NCBI RefSeq assembly: GCF_947387555.1
Contig: NZ_CANDNZ010000001.1
Location: forward strand, 868,001 to 932,000
DNA: 64,000 nt
From: Thalassomonas sp. RHCl1
GTDB lineage: Bacteria > Pseudomonadota > Gammaproteobacteria > Enterobacterales > Alteromonadaceae
Direction: 5' to 3'
Below the pieces are notes generated by a model that saw nothing but the letters and a program-made list of their open reading frames with translations, did no database searches and was not told where the DNA came from. Positions 25,056 to 34,294 of this stretch are shown here, piece after piece (positions within the stretch are counted from its first letter, which is position 1; the number at the start of each line of letters is the position of its first letter). A program made the position numbers and the translations under genes.

Positions 25056-25099
25056 TTTTTCATTAGCTGATTTGCGTTAGCTAAAGCCATGTTCCCTTC

Positions 25100-25137
25100 G
25101 GCTGCACGAGAGACTCCTGGTAGTGCAGCCACTTTTT
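25100..25137 (+). terminator. Terminator after flagellin 2
   Basis: GGCTGCAC (25100-25107) and GTGCAGCC (25123-25130) pair, followed by a T-run at 25133-25137. Confidence 0.75.
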
Positions 25138-25260
25138 CCTCTGAATATTTATCTTGCTTTATTTGACGTGCAACGCCCGTTTTACAGGCTTTCACTACGA
25201 CTTATGCCTATTTGACTTAGTCATTTTTATTGCTGTTTGGTAATTTTTTAAAAAAAAGAT

Positions 25261-25287
25261 TAAAGGTATTTTTCCCCTTGCCGTTAA
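25261..25287 (+). promoter_or_regulatory. Sigma-28 (FliA) promoter of flagellin 3
   Basis: TAAA (25261-25264), 15 nt, GCCGTTAA (25280-25287): 11 of 12 consensus positions with exact spacing. The leader is about 80 nt. Confidence 0.88.
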
Positions 25288-25375
25288 CACTTAATAGCAG
25301 GGGCTAGTAATCATTATCTCAGCACCTGATACAAACATAACGAGTTTATTACGACATGTAATCAGGAGTTTTAAA

Positions 25376-26815
25376 ATGGCTTTATCAGTAATTACCAATA
25401 CCGCGTCACTGAACGCACAACGTAACTTGTCTAGATCAAGTGAAGGCTTAGCCACCTCAATGCAACGTTTATCTTCTGGTATGCGTATTAACAGCGCAAA
25501 AGATGATGCTGCCGGCCTGCAAATTGCCAACCGTTTAACCTCGCAAATCAATGGCCTAGGCGTAGCACAACGAAATGCCAATGACGGTATTTCAATGGCA
25601 CAAACCGCAGAAGGTGCGATGCAAGAATCTTCATCTATCTTACAGCGTATGCGTGACCTGGCTCTGCAATCTGCCAACGGTTCAAACGGTGCCGATGAAC
25701 GTGATGCGCTGCAAAAAGAAGTTGCAGATTTGCAGCAAGAGCTTACACGTATCGCTGAGACAACTCAGTTTGGTGGCACTCAGTTACTAGATGGGTCATT
25801 TGGTACCAAACAGTTCCAGGTAGGGGCGAATGCTAATGAAACGATCAATGTATCTTTAAAAGATATTTCAGCCGATCAGGTTGGTGCTTATGAAGTTCAG
25901 GGCGGGGCCGTTGGTTTAGGTAAGATCGCTACGGCACAAACCTTAAATGCGGGACTAACCGCAGACCAAGCTAATACAGGTATTACCTTAAACGGTACGG
26001 CTGTAACTTATGCTGCTGCCAGTGGGGCCGGAACGATAGCAGACGCGATTAATGCCGCAGCTACAGGGGTTACTGCAACGGCTGAGCTGGATGTGACGCT
26101 TACTGGCTTGTCTTCGGCCGATACAGGTACCATTGAAATGAGAAAAGGTGGCGGTGGTGCCACTATTGTTGACAGTTATGTGTTAGCTGATTTTGGTGGC
26201 GATAGCGACCGCTTAGTCGAGCAAATGCAGGCGGATGGTTATGATGCGGTCAACGATAATGGTACCATAACGCTAAAAGCAACCGATGTTGATGGCATTA
26301 ACATCAGTGGCGGTACTGCCGGTTCCACTATCACCCTGGAAAATAATTTAGTCGCTACCCAGGTGGCAGGTACCAACGCAGACATTTCAGTAGCCGCTGA
26401 ACTGAAGTTATCTTCACCGGATCAAATTGGTATTTCCGGTACCGATGTTGATGACATTTTAAACTTAGCCGCTACTGGTGGTAATGGTGCGCTGACAACT
26501 GTCGAAAGTATCGATATTTCAGGTACCGATTCTACAGGTGCACAGGCTGCGATAAATACTATTGATGCAGCATTGGCACAGATTGATAACCAACGGGCTA
26601 CCTTAGGTGCGGTACAGAACCGTTTCAGTCATACAATTAGTAACTTGTCTAATGTTTCTGAAAATGTGTCAGCATCACGTAGCCGTATCCAAGATACCGA
26701 TTTCGCTTCTGAAACGGCGCAAATGACTAAAAACCAGATCTTGCAACAAGCCGGTACCTCGATTTTGGCACAGTCGAACCAGTTGCCACAAGCGGCGCTT
26801 AGTTTAATCGGGTAA
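25376..26815 (+). CDS. fliC: Flagellin, paralogue 3
   Basis: 479-aa filament subunit with the same conserved ends as paralogues 1 and 2 ([40 protein letters not shown]), and DAAGLQ where the others have DAAGMQ. The centre (residues 175-390) is Thr/Ala/Gly-rich. It is the only one of the three with a sigma-28 promoter, so it should be the late-class filament subunit under FlgM control. AGGAG precedes the ATG. Confidence 0.95.
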   Translation: MALSVITNTASLNAQRNLSRSSEGLATSMQRLSSGMRINSAKDDAAGLQIANRLTSQINGLGVAQRNANDGISMAQTAEGAMQESSSILQRMRDLALQSANGSNGADERDALQKEVADLQQELTRIAETTQFGGTQLLDGSFGTKQFQVGANANETINVSLKDISADQVGAYEVQGGAVGLGKIATAQTLNAGLTADQANTGITLNGTAVTYAAASGAGTIADAINAAATGVTATAELDVTLTGLSSADTGTIEMRKGGGGATIVDSYVLADFGGDSDRLVEQMQADGYDAVNDNGTITLKATDVDGINISGGTAGSTITLENNLVATQVAGTNADISVAAELKLSSPDQIGISGTDVDDILNLAATGGNGALTTVESIDISGTDSTGAQAAINTIDAALAQIDNQRATLGAVQNRFSHTISNLSNVSENVSASRSRIQDTDFASETAQMTKNQILQQAGTSILAQSNQLPQAALSLIG

Positions 26816-26836
26816 TTTATTACAAGTTAAGCATCG

Positions 26837-26867
26837 AAAAGGAAGGCGTTTTTATAGCCTTCCTTTT
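26837..26867 (+). terminator. Terminator after flagellin 3
   Basis: AAAAGGAAGGC and GCCTTCCTTTT form an 11-bp stem with a 9-nt loop and a T-rich end. Confidence 0.85.
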
Positions 26868-26925
26868 ATGCTTTAAGTACTTTTACCCTAACCTTGATTT
26901 TTAGCCTTTGTTTAGGCAATGTGAT

Positions 26926-26952
26926 TAAAGTTGCTGAAACATTAATCGTTAA
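26926..26952 (+). promoter_or_regulatory. Weak sigma-28-like site before flaG
   Basis: TAAA, 15 nt, ATCGTTAA: correct spacing but only five of eight bases at -10. Candidate only. Confidence 0.3.
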
Positions 26953-27016
26953 TGGCCTGGTTATTAAGTAGCTAAACGTCAGGGTAAAGCGTAAAATGGT
27001 AATAAAGGAGTAAGAA

Positions 27017-27484
27017 ATGAGTAATGTACTAAACGGACAGCAAGCGATTAATAACCTGAATTTTGATTTAGGCAAATCTTCTGCTGCCGCTCAGGCGGAT
27101 AATGCTCAGGTTAACTCTCAGGCTCATACTGAAGCCGCTAAAGCTGAGCTAAAAAACGAACGTCAGCAGACTATTAATACTGAGCGGCAAAAGGCAACCA
27201 ATAAAGCTGAGCAAGCTTTAGGCACCGGCAGCGATGCAGAATCGGAAAAACCACAAGTTAATAGCGAACAGCTTGAGGTTGTGGCGCAAAAATTGCAAGA
27301 GTTTGTCAGTGGTATGAACCGCGGCCTGGAATTTTTAGTCGATGAAGATTCCGGTCGTGACGTGATTAAAGTTATCGATAAAAATACCGGCGACTTGGTC
27401 AAACAGTTCCCTTCAGAGGAAGTGCTGGAATTGGTTGCTAACTTGACGGAAGCCACTGGAAATTTTGTTGATTCAAAAATTTAA
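27017..27484 (+). CDS. flaG: FlaG family protein
   Basis: FlaG proteins influence filament length and are encoded next to fliD in polar clusters. The 155-aa protein has a Gln/Ala/Lys-rich, low-complexity first half (residues 15-85) and the conserved FlaG C-terminal half (LQEFVSGMNRGLEFLVDEDS, then VKQFPSEEVLELVANLTE). GGAG precedes ATG at 27017. fliD follows 64 bp later. Confidence 0.9.
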   Translation: MSNVLNGQQAINNLNFDLGKSSAAAQADNAQVNSQAHTEAAKAELKNERQQTINTERQKATNKAEQALGTGSDAESEKPQVNSEQLEVVAQKLQEFVSGMNRGLEFLVDEDSGRDVIKVIDKNTGDLVKQFPSEEVLELVANLTEATGNFVDSKI

Positions 27485-27548
27485 TAGAATCTGTATCTGA
27501 GATTTATTATTCGTGCTCTTAAATTAAGCTAGGTAAAATGGTGTTATT

Positions 27549-28982
27549 ATGGCTGGTATATCATTTCCCGGGGTAGGTTCCGGATTACAAGTAAGTGAAA
27601 TTGTTACTGCAATTGTTAACGCAGAAAAAGTGCCATATCAAAACCGGGTTACCCAAAAGCAAGCCGAATTTACGACCGATATTTCTGCCGTAGGCTCATT
27701 AAAGTCAGCTTTGCAAGAAGTGAATACTTCTCTGGAAGCTTTGGGTGATGCCGATAACTACCAGCAACGTAAAGCCACCGGTCGCGATGACTTTATTGGT
27801 ATAGATACCACCAAAGATGCTGCTGTTGGCAATTATTCCATTGAAGTAAAAGCCTTATCTCAATCTCATAAATTAATGTCCGGTGCTATCGACAGTTCAG
27901 CTGCTGTAGGTGAAGGTACTATGACTATTGCTGTTGACGGTGACAGTTTTGACATCGCCACTACTGCCACGACTACCCTCAGTGAATTACGTGATTTAAT
28001 TAACGATAGCGAGTCTAATGATTCCGTTGTCGCGACCATAATTACCGATGGTACCGATCAGCATTTGGTACTTAACAGTAAAGAAACCGGTGTCAGTAGT
28101 GAAATAAAGATCACCGTTGATGATAATGACGGTAATGATACTGACGGTACGGGCTTGTCTCAGCTCGCTTATGATGCCTTGGCTGCGACTCCGGTATTAA
28201 ACCTGTCAGAAGTAGATAAGGCACAGGATGCTGAAATTATTATTGATGGCAGTGTAACGGTAAACAGCAGTACTAATGAGTTTAAAGATGCCATCGACGG
28301 CGTAACCATCACCGCAAATAAAGCGCATGACATTGCCGGTGGCGATGATTTAAGTAAGGCGACAATCTCCGAAGATAATAGCAACGTGGCTACCGGCATC
28401 AATGCCTTTATAGAAAGTTTTAATGCCCTGGTTGATCTCAGTAAGCAGTTGGGAGCTTCAGAAGATGGCGCTGTAGGTGCATTAGCCGGTGATTCCATGT
28501 TGCGTAATGTGATGACGAAAATCCGCTCTCAATTTACCACTGATTTTGAAACCGGCGTTAGCAGCTCAGGCAAGACTACGCACTCTATGCTGGCTGAGCT
28601 TGGGGTACGCACAGAACGTAGCGGACACTTGAGTTTAGATTCTGATGCTCTAAATGATATACTTGATGCGGATCCAAGTGATGTACAAAACTTTTTTGTC
28701 GGCACGGATACCGGTACCGGTTTTGTTGAAAGTATGGATGATTTGATTGGTTTTTATACCGAATCTGATGGCTTAATTGATAGGCGTGTTGAGGGTAACA
28801 ATACCCAGATTTCCAAGTTAGAAAAAGATGTTGAAGCATTTAATATTAAAATGGATGCTCTGGAAGCTCGTTTATATGCCCAATACAATTCTATGGATAC
28901 CTTAGTTGCACAACTAAATAATACCGGCAGTTATATTACCCAACAGCTAGATAATATGCCGGGTGTGGTAAAAGACTCTTAA
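27549..28982 (+). CDS. fliD: Filament cap protein FliD (HAP2)
   Basis: FliD caps the filament and helps flagellin to insert. The 477-aa protein has the N-terminal signature (PGVGSGLQVSEIVTAIVNAE) with coiled-coil tendency, a flagellin IN-like repeat in the middle (VNSSTNEFKDAIDGVTITAN), and the C-terminal coiled coil (DALEARLYAQYNSMDTLVAQ). The length fits the family. A terminator follows at 29004-29034. Confidence 0.94.
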   Translation: MAGISFPGVGSGLQVSEIVTAIVNAEKVPYQNRVTQKQAEFTTDISAVGSLKSALQEVNTSLEALGDADNYQQRKATGRDDFIGIDTTKDAAVGNYSIEVKALSQSHKLMSGAIDSSAAVGEGTMTIAVDGDSFDIATTATTTLSELRDLINDSESNDSVVATIITDGTDQHLVLNSKETGVSSEIKITVDDNDGNDTDGTGLSQLAYDALAATPVLNLSEVDKAQDAEIIIDGSVTVNSSTNEFKDAIDGVTITANKAHDIAGGDDLSKATISEDNSNVATGINAFIESFNALVDLSKQLGASEDGAVGALAGDSMLRNVMTKIRSQFTTDFETGVSSSGKTTHSMLAELGVRTERSGHLSLDSDALNDILDADPSDVQNFFVGTDTGTGFVESMDDLIGFYTESDGLIDRRVEGNNTQISKLEKDVEAFNIKMDALEARLYAQYNSMDTLVAQLNNTGSYITQQLDNMPGVVKDS

Positions 28983-29003
28983 TTTTTCAAAAACTATCCC
29001 TGC

Positions 29004-29034
29004 AAAACCAGTTACTCCCAGATTAACTGGTTTT
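29004..29034 (+). terminator. Terminator after fliD
   Basis: AAAACCAGTTA (29004-29014) and TAACTGGTTTT (29024-29034) form an 11-bp stem with a 9-nt loop, ending in T residues. Confidence 0.8.
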
Positions 29035-29158
29035 ATTCTCAAGCCTTAATTTGGCAAGCATAGCTGGTTTTAGTCATTTTTTCATTCCTTCAATAGTCCC
29101 TGTGCATTGTTATCAACAGAGCTTGACCTCCTCAAAAAGCAATGATGTTTTTCCTTAT

Positions 29159-29174
29159 TGGCCTTTTTCTTGCT
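29159..29174 (+). promoter_or_regulatory. Candidate sigma-54 promoter of the PEP-CTERM genes
   Basis: TGGCCTTTTTCTTGCT has GG and GC 10 nt apart and TTGCT at -12; -24 is TGGCC as in the flagellin 2 promoter. It lies 119 bp before the ATG. Confidence 0.5.
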
Positions 29175-29292
29175 GAACCCAATGAGATGGCATTTTTTTG
29201 TCGTTTTCTGCCGGGAGAGTAGAGTAAGTGGTTTGAATACTTCTTGTACTGCGTTGTTATCGGTGGGGAGTCTTATTAAATGGAGCAGTTGT

Positions 29293-30018
29293 ATGAAAAC
29301 CATTATAAAAACAAACATGAGTAAAGTAACTAAGGGCATAGTCTCAATCGGCTTGTTCAGCGCTATTTTAGCAGTCTCAACTTATGCCAATGCAGGTTTA
29401 TTTCTTCGTGATGGCGGCATGGTTTATGATGATGTCTTAGATATCACCTGGTTGCAGGATGCTGATTATGGGAGAACATCTGGTTATTATGCCGGCAAGG
29501 GAATGACTTGGGAGCAGGCCAATGTTTGGGCAAATGATTTGGTTTATGGCGGATATGATGACTGGCGTCTATTTAATGCCGCACCAGATGACTCAAATTG
29601 TTCTCACTCAAGAGTTAGTGATGCAGGAATTAGTGCAAACTTTGGTGCTAATTGCACTAAGAATGAATTTGCGCACCTCTTTTACGAAGATTTTGGGCTA
29701 ACTGAATCCCAGTCCCTGGCTGATATGGCTGATGCTACGGGGCAAGAGCTTAGCAACTATAACTTATTTGAAAATATTCCGATCACTAATTATTGGTCAG
29801 CTACAGATTACGCCCCTCTGGCTACCAGTGCGTTTTACTTTAATCCCACTAATGGTCATCAAAGCTTTGGCAGTAAAGATTATAAGCTAACCGCTTGGGC
29901 TGTTCGTGATGGCGATGTGACCAAGACCGGCGTAGTAAGTGAAGTGCCTGAACCCGGCTCATTAGCTTTATTAGGGTTGGCGGTATTGGCTTTAAGTACA
30001 CGCCGTTATAATCGATAG
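29293..30018 (+). CDS. PEP-CTERM sorted secreted protein (DUF1566-like), paralogue 1
   Basis: A 241-aa exported protein. ATG at 29293 has TGGAG upstream and starts a signal peptide (hydrophobic core VSIGLFSAILAVSTYANA). The mature part starts with LFLRDGGMVYDDVLDITWLQ and shows the DUF1566/Lcl pattern: WEQANVWANDLVYGGYDDWRL, a YWSATDYA motif and AWAVRDGDV. The C-terminus is a textbook PEP-CTERM sorting tag: VPEPGSLALLGLAVLAL followed by basic RR. Such tags are cut by an exosortase and are linked to exopolysaccharide or biofilm systems. No exosortase is in this window. Role near flagella unknown. Confidence 0.85.
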   Translation: MKTIIKTNMSKVTKGIVSIGLFSAILAVSTYANAGLFLRDGGMVYDDVLDITWLQDADYGRTSGYYAGKGMTWEQANVWANDLVYGGYDDWRLFNAAPDDSNCSHSRVSDAGISANFGANCTKNEFAHLFYEDFGLTESQSLADMADATGQELSNYNLFENIPITNYWSATDYAPLATSAFYFNPTNGHQSFGSKDYKLTAWAVRDGDVTKTGVVSEVPEPGSLALLGLAVLALSTRRYNR

Positions 30019-30074
30019 TCAGCGTGTAATGCTCAGTTTTTCCTTTGCTAGCGAGCAATAAGGCTAATTAAGAA

Positions 30075-30105
30075 TCGCTTTGTCTTAGTTGTTATTTCAA
30101 AGCGA
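30075..30105 (+). terminator. Hairpin between the two PEP-CTERM genes
   Basis: TCGCTTTG (30075-30082) and CAAAGCGA (30098-30105) form an 8-bp stem with a 15-nt loop. No T-run follows, so it may be a processing or attenuation site rather than a full terminator. Confidence 0.4.
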
Positions 30106-30200
30106 GTTCAGTTCCCCTATTTATTAATAAATCTATTTCAAAGTTTATCTGTTGTCAGGAGTCATTTTTCCTGATTTTGAATATTAAATGGAGTATCAAG

Positions 30201-31043
30201 ATGAAAACCAAACTAAAACAGCTTGCTCAGGCAAGTGTATTATTAACTACCTTAATAGCATCAACCCAGGCAAGTGCCAGCTTAATCGTAAGAGATGGCG
30301 GCATGGTTTATGACGATGTTCTCGATATTACTTGGCTATTAGATGCTAATTATGCCAAAACATCGGGTTATGCTGCTGACAATCAAAATGGCAGTGCAAA
30401 TTCGACATCAACGAATATCCAAGCCGATGGCCGCATGGGCTGGGATGCGGCAATAACCTGGAGTGAACAACTTGTTTATGCTGGTTTTGATGACTGGCGC
30501 TTGCCGACTTTACAGCCTCTTAGTTGTGCCGGTCAAACAAACTGTACCGATGATTTTAACTACCCATTTGCTTATGACGGCAGCAGAGACCATGGCAGTA
30601 ATATTACCAGCCCAATGTCTGAACTTGCTTATATGTTTAATGTTAATCTTGCGTTGCCTGGTCAATGTGATCCGGTATTATCAACAGCGGATACCTGTGT
30701 AACAAATGATGCCTGGACCCGTTATTACCAACAAAATATTCCTGCTAGTTTTATTGACGCTGCCACGGGAGATACCGTAGAGGTAGATAATCTGATGGGA
30801 GAGCGTTACTGGTATGATCTAGAGTATAAGAATAATATTGGCGTAAGTTCATGGGTTTTTGGCATGTATGATGGTTCGCAAGGGCACAATGGCAAGTCAA
30901 ATAGTATGTATGCCTGGGCAGTACGCGATGGTGATGTCGCAAACTCAGCGGGCAGTGAAGTGCCTGAACCTGGTTCTCTGGCGTTATTCGGTTTAGTTAT
31001 GTTAGGTTTGGGAGCAAGGCGTTTTACTTCTGCCTCCAACTAG
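30201..31043 (+). CDS. PEP-CTERM sorted secreted protein (DUF1566-like), paralogue 2
   Basis: 280 aa, clearly paralogous to the preceding gene: RDGGMVYDDVLDITWL is shared, as are WSEQLVYAGFDDWRL, YAWAVRDGDV and the terminal EVPEPGSLALFGLVMLGLG-ARR tag. The short upstream sequences are also alike (TAAATGGAG before each ATG). ATG at 30201 starts the signal peptide (LAQASVLLTTLIASTQASA); the frame extends to 30177 without better support. This copy has extra loops with Cys pairs (SCAGQTNCTDD, QCDPVL...DTCVTND) that may form disulphides outside the cell. Confidence 0.85.
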   Translation: MKTKLKQLAQASVLLTTLIASTQASASLIVRDGGMVYDDVLDITWLLDANYAKTSGYAADNQNGSANSTSTNIQADGRMGWDAAITWSEQLVYAGFDDWRLPTLQPLSCAGQTNCTDDFNYPFAYDGSRDHGSNITSPMSELAYMFNVNLALPGQCDPVLSTADTCVTNDAWTRYYQQNIPASFIDAATGDTVEVDNLMGERYWYDLEYKNNIGVSSWVFGMYDGSQGHNGKSNSMYAWAVRDGDVANSAGSEVPEPGSLALFGLVMLGLGARRFTSASN

Positions 31044-31080
31044 TCAATATGCTAAAGTGAATTACCAAGTTACCGTCAAA

Positions 31081-31106
31081 AACAAAGCCCCGTTAGGGGC
31101 TTTGTT
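31081..31106. terminator. Bidirectional terminator between PEP-CTERM gene 2 and fliT
   Basis: AACAAAGCCCC, GTTA, GGGGCTTTGTT: an 11-bp perfect stem with T- and A-rich ends, able to serve both converging transcripts. Confidence 0.85.
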
Positions 31107-31222
31107 TTATCTGAGTGAGGGAAAAACGTAGAGAATAAATCTCTATATGAGGTTGCAATAAAGGTAATTTTTATAAATAACTGTCAGGAGAAGTAAAGGA
31201 ATTTCTTGGGATAATGGCGAAG

Positions 31223-31576
31223 CTATTTATTACCTTTATAGGCATTAACCGCCTTTTGATTCTTTTTAAAACCTACCAATTGGTCTGCTACTGTTTGCTT
31301 GTATTCGTTGCAGCGTGTCAATATTTGCCGATCGAGTTGTTGTAGGGTATTTAATAACGGATTTTCTGCCTGATAAGCATTTTTGTCATAAGCCTGAAAA
31401 AAATGCTGCACACCCGCAAACCTCTGCTCTTCTTTCTTGGCGAGTAAGAGCACATCAATTTCTTCTGCCTGAGTAATTGCCAGTATTTCTTCAGATAAGG
31501 CGATCAACGCCAGTAGCTCCTGTTTTAGGGCTTGTGCTGGCGTTTGCTCTGTGTTTATTGCAGGCTCTGTAGTCAT
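31223..31576 (-). CDS. fliT: FliT-like flagellar chaperone (FlaI-type)
   Basis: A 117-aa, mostly helical protein downstream of fliS on the same strand, where polar clusters encode the FliD chaperone FliT (called FlaI in Vibrio). Helical stretches include ALKQELLALIALSEEILAIT and NTLQQLDRQILTRCNEYKQT. The family is poorly conserved, so the name rests on size, helicity and position. Unusually, the pair is on the minus strand, opposite to fliD. Confidence 0.6.
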   Translation of the reverse strand: MTTEPAINTEQTPAQALKQELLALIALSEEILAITQAEEIDVLLLAKKEEQRFAGVQHFFQAYDKNAYQAENPLLNTLQQLDRQILTRCNEYKQTVADQLVGFKKNQKAVNAYKGNK

Positions 31577-31606
31577 ACTTTTAGGCGTTTATTACAGTGA
31601 ATCAGG

Positions 31607-32014
31607 TTAAACCGATTCAAAGCTAACTTTATCCTGCTCTTCTTTAGGAATGCTGTCCCAGCCGGCTTTTATCGGCAATAAAATTTGAATGATCTCATCC
31701 AGCAAGGCTTCATCATTGTTGGTGTTGGCTTCCACCAGTTTATCCGAGCAGAAAATATAAAGATCGGACAGGTTACGGGAAATATCCCCGCCTTGTTCAA
31801 AATCCAGTGAACCCTGCAGTACCCCTATGATGGTAATCGCCTTTGACAACAAATCACCTTTTTTGGCGTGATCTTTCTGCTGGATAGCTCCTTTCGCTGA
31901 AGCAATATTACCCAGTAATTTTTGGAACAGCATGGCCACGAGCTGGTAAGGGTTTGCTTCTTTCGCCGCGCTCACCGTAGTTTGCTGATATTTTTTAACT
32001 GATATATGTGCCAT
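31607..32014 (-). CDS. fliS: Flagellin export chaperone FliS
   Basis: FliS binds the C-terminal helix of flagellin before export. The 135-aa protein has the family core: YQLVAMLFQKLLGNIASAKG near residues 22-41, KAITIIGVLQGSLDFEQGGD and LSDLYIFCSDKLVEANTNND. It begins at ATG 32014 with a GGAG site, is followed 30 bp later by fliT, and is divergent from flrA. Confidence 0.92.
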   Translation of the reverse strand: MAHISVKKYQQTTVSAAKEANPYQLVAMLFQKLLGNIASAKGAIQQKDHAKKGDLLSKAITIIGVLQGSLDFEQGGDISRNLSDLYIFCSDKLVEANTNNDEALLDEIIQILLPIKAGWDSIPKEEQDKVSFESV

Positions 32015-32483
32015 AAGTGTACTCCACCAAGTGTCCGCTACTTCATCTTAACAGTGTAAGAAATACCGGTAAACTTGTCATTTGATATTTGATTAATCCG
32101 GCACTTGCCTGACTAATACCTGAATTATTGCTATTTGTTATTAATAAGCATTTATTATGCCTGTTTTTATCGTTTTAGTGTTTTTTACTGGTTTTAAGTA
32201 AAAATAACACATCATCCGCTTTGATATACCTTATATAACGGCGAAAGGTGAATTTTCTCCAATGAATTTAGCAAAAGTCTTGTTTAAACATCGGTAAAGT
32301 TACTCTCCTTTGCTGTTAGTTTACTTGTTCTGGCCTTTTATTAAATGCTTATATGAATTTATTCAAATCAAAGTCAAAAAAATGTCATTGCCCGTAAAAA
32401 GCGTCATAAATTTGTTGCTAATTTTGTTCTACTCGCTAAAATCACATAATACGTGATATAAATTAGTGGTTTATCAGGGTATT
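32015..32483. other. Divergent region fliS / flrA
   Basis: About 470 bp, AT-rich, with no gene. It must hold the promoter for flrA, the master regulator, and that for fliST. I saw no sigma-54 or sigma-28 match on either strand, which fits a housekeeping-sigma promoter for flrA. Confidence 0.5.
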
Positions 32484-34016
32484 ATGCAAGAGCAAAAACA
32501 TATAATAGTGGTTGATAGCGATGACGCCAGGCGTGGGCAAGTTGAAACGGTTTTGTCTTTTGTCGGTGAGCACTACTATGCCCTGGATGAAGGCCGGTTA
32601 TCCGCTTACCTGCTGGATAAGACCACCACAGGCTCCGCTGCTAAAACCAGGGAGAATCATCCTGTATTAACCGTGATCCTCTGCGGCCGGTTGTCTCCTG
32701 AACTGGTACAAACGGTACAGCAATATCCGGCGATCCCTTTTGTTATTCACGATGTCTTAGATCAACAGCCGTTAACGTCCTGCGTCAATATTATCGGTGA
32801 ATTAAAAAAACCGCTCAATTATGCCCAGCTGACCGAACTGATCCATCATTGTCACCAGTATCATAATAAACTACCGTCCAAACAGGGCAAGAATAAGCCT
32901 GCTACCGCCTTGTTCCGCTCACTGGTAGGCGTCAGTGAAGCCATGAACCAGGTACGCTTTTTAATCGAGCAGGTGGCCGATACCAATGCCACGGTTTTGG
33001 TCTTGGGGGAGTCGGGCACAGGTAAAGAAGTGGTGGCTCGCAATATTCACGATCTTTCCGATCGTTCAGGTGCGGCTTTTGTGCCGGTGAACTGTGGCGC
33101 CATTCCGGGAGACTTGCTGGAAAGTGAGCTGTTTGGTCATGAAAAAGGGGCCTTTACCGGCGCCATTTCTGCCCGTAAGGGACGTTTTGAGTTGGCGGAA
33201 GGCGGTACCCTGTTCCTTGATGAAATCGGGGATATGCCGCAACCTATGCAGGTGAAGCTGTTAAGAGTCCTGCAGGAGCGCACTTTCGAGCGGGTAGGGG
33301 GCAGCAAAAGCATTAAGGCGGATGTCCGTATTATTGCCGCCACCCACCAGCAGCTTGAAGGCATGATCAAAACCGGGGATTTTCGTGAAGATTTGTTTTA
33401 CCGCTTAAATGTCTTCCCCATCGAAACCCCGGCGCTTAGAGAGCGTCAGGAAGATGTGCCGCTATTGTTGCAGGAGTTGGTGAAACGTTTCGAGCAGGAG
33501 CAGGGGCATAGTGTCCGCTTCACCGATCAGGCAATAGAGTCACTGCAGCAGCATCCCTGGTCCGGAAACGTCAGGGAATTGTCGAATTTAATCGAACGTA
33601 TGATCATCATGTACGGCGACCAGGTGGTCAATGTCAGTGAGCTTCCGGCCAAATACCGCCATATAGAAGTAGAAGAATACCAGCCTGAATACCCGGAAGA
33701 GCTGCAGGAAAGAGAAGCTATTAACGAGTTGTTTTCCGGTTTCGACTATGACGAAGAGGATGAAAGCACTGCGCCGGGTACAGAGTCATTTGGCAGTTTT
33801 GATGCATTTCCGCAGGAAGCTTCAACCGATGGTTTATTACCGGCTGAAGGCTTGAACCTGAAAGAGCATTTGGCCGAGTTAGAAGTTTCCCTGGTTACCC
33901 AGGCATTAGAGCGTCATGACTGGGTGGTAGCCCGGGCGGCTGAGCTTCTGGGTATGAGACGTACCACCTTAGTGGAGAAAATGCGTAAATATCAGCTGCA
34001 AAAAGACAGTGACTAA
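32484..34016 (+). CDS. flrA: Master flagellar regulator FlrA (FleQ family)
   Basis: FlrA is the sigma-54-dependent activator at the top of the polar flagellar cascade. ATG at 32484 (510 aa) follows AGGG. Residues 1-130 form the FleQ-type degenerate receiver ([14 protein letters not shown]). The AAA+ domain follows (about 150-385) with Walker A GESGTGKE, the sigma-54 contact loop GAFTGA and DEIGDMP. An acidic linker (about 395-455) leads to the Fis-type helix-turn-helix ([20 protein letters not shown]). By homology it responds to cyclic di-GMP; that is family knowledge. Confidence 0.93.
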   Translation: MQEQKHIIVVDSDDARRGQVETVLSFVGEHYYALDEGRLSAYLLDKTTTGSAAKTRENHPVLTVILCGRLSPELVQTVQQYPAIPFVIHDVLDQQPLTSCVNIIGELKKPLNYAQLTELIHHCHQYHNKLPSKQGKNKPATALFRSLVGVSEAMNQVRFLIEQVADTNATVLVLGESGTGKEVVARNIHDLSDRSGAAFVPVNCGAIPGDLLESELFGHEKGAFTGAISARKGRFELAEGGTLFLDEIGDMPQPMQVKLLRVLQERTFERVGGSKSIKADVRIIAATHQQLEGMIKTGDFREDLFYRLNVFPIETPALRERQEDVPLLLQELVKRFEQEQGHSVRFTDQAIESLQQHPWSGNVRELSNLIERMIIMYGDQVVNVSELPAKYRHIEVEEYQPEYPEELQEREAINELFSGFDYDEEDESTAPGTESFGSFDAFPQEASTDGLLPAEGLNLKEHLAELEVSLVTQALERHDWVVARAAELLGMRRTTLVEKMRKYQLQKDSD

Positions 34017-34068
34017 GCGAAGCATTACACCAGGTAATTGCTCATCCAAATATAGTGTTAGATAAGAG

Positions 34069-34100
34069 GCCTGTTCTGCTGTTATATGAGCAGAGCAGGC
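34069..34100 (+). terminator. Hairpin after flrA
   Basis: GCCTGTTCTGCT (34069-34080) and AGCAGAGCAGGC (34089-34100) form a 12-bp stem with one G.T wobble; T-run weak. Confidence 0.55.
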
Positions 34101-34242
34101 TTCGCCATTTTACTGCCGACCATTACCTAAAGCGACCAACCACAGGCCGGTATTGATAAACTTCCCGCCCCAGCCAATTTATTGACAAGGCTTTTCTTTA
34201 AATAATCCCTAGTAATTCACTGTAAATAAAGGAAAAAATTAT

Positions 34243-34258
34243 TGGCACAGAAGCTGCA
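34243..34258 (+). promoter_or_regulatory. Sigma-54 promoter of flrBC
   Basis: TGGCACAGAAGCTGCA has a consensus -24 and GG/GC spacing of 10; -12 is CTGCA. It lies 37 bp before flrB and agrees with control of flrBC by FlrA. Confidence 0.75.
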
Positions 34259-34294
34259 TTGCTGAACTCGTGATTATTTATTGAGTGAAGTCTT

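Larger units (their letters stand above)
25056..25375 (+). other. Intergenic region between flagellins 2 and 3
   Basis: About 320 bp. It contains the terminator behind flagellin 2 and a near-perfect sigma-28 promoter; no ORF. Confidence 0.7.
28983..29292 (+). other. Intergenic region fliD to first PEP-CTERM gene
   Basis: About 310 bp: the fliD terminator and a sigma-54-like promoter at 29159-29174. The long frame upstream of the PEP-CTERM signal peptide has no ribosome-binding site and is not considered coding. Confidence 0.6.
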
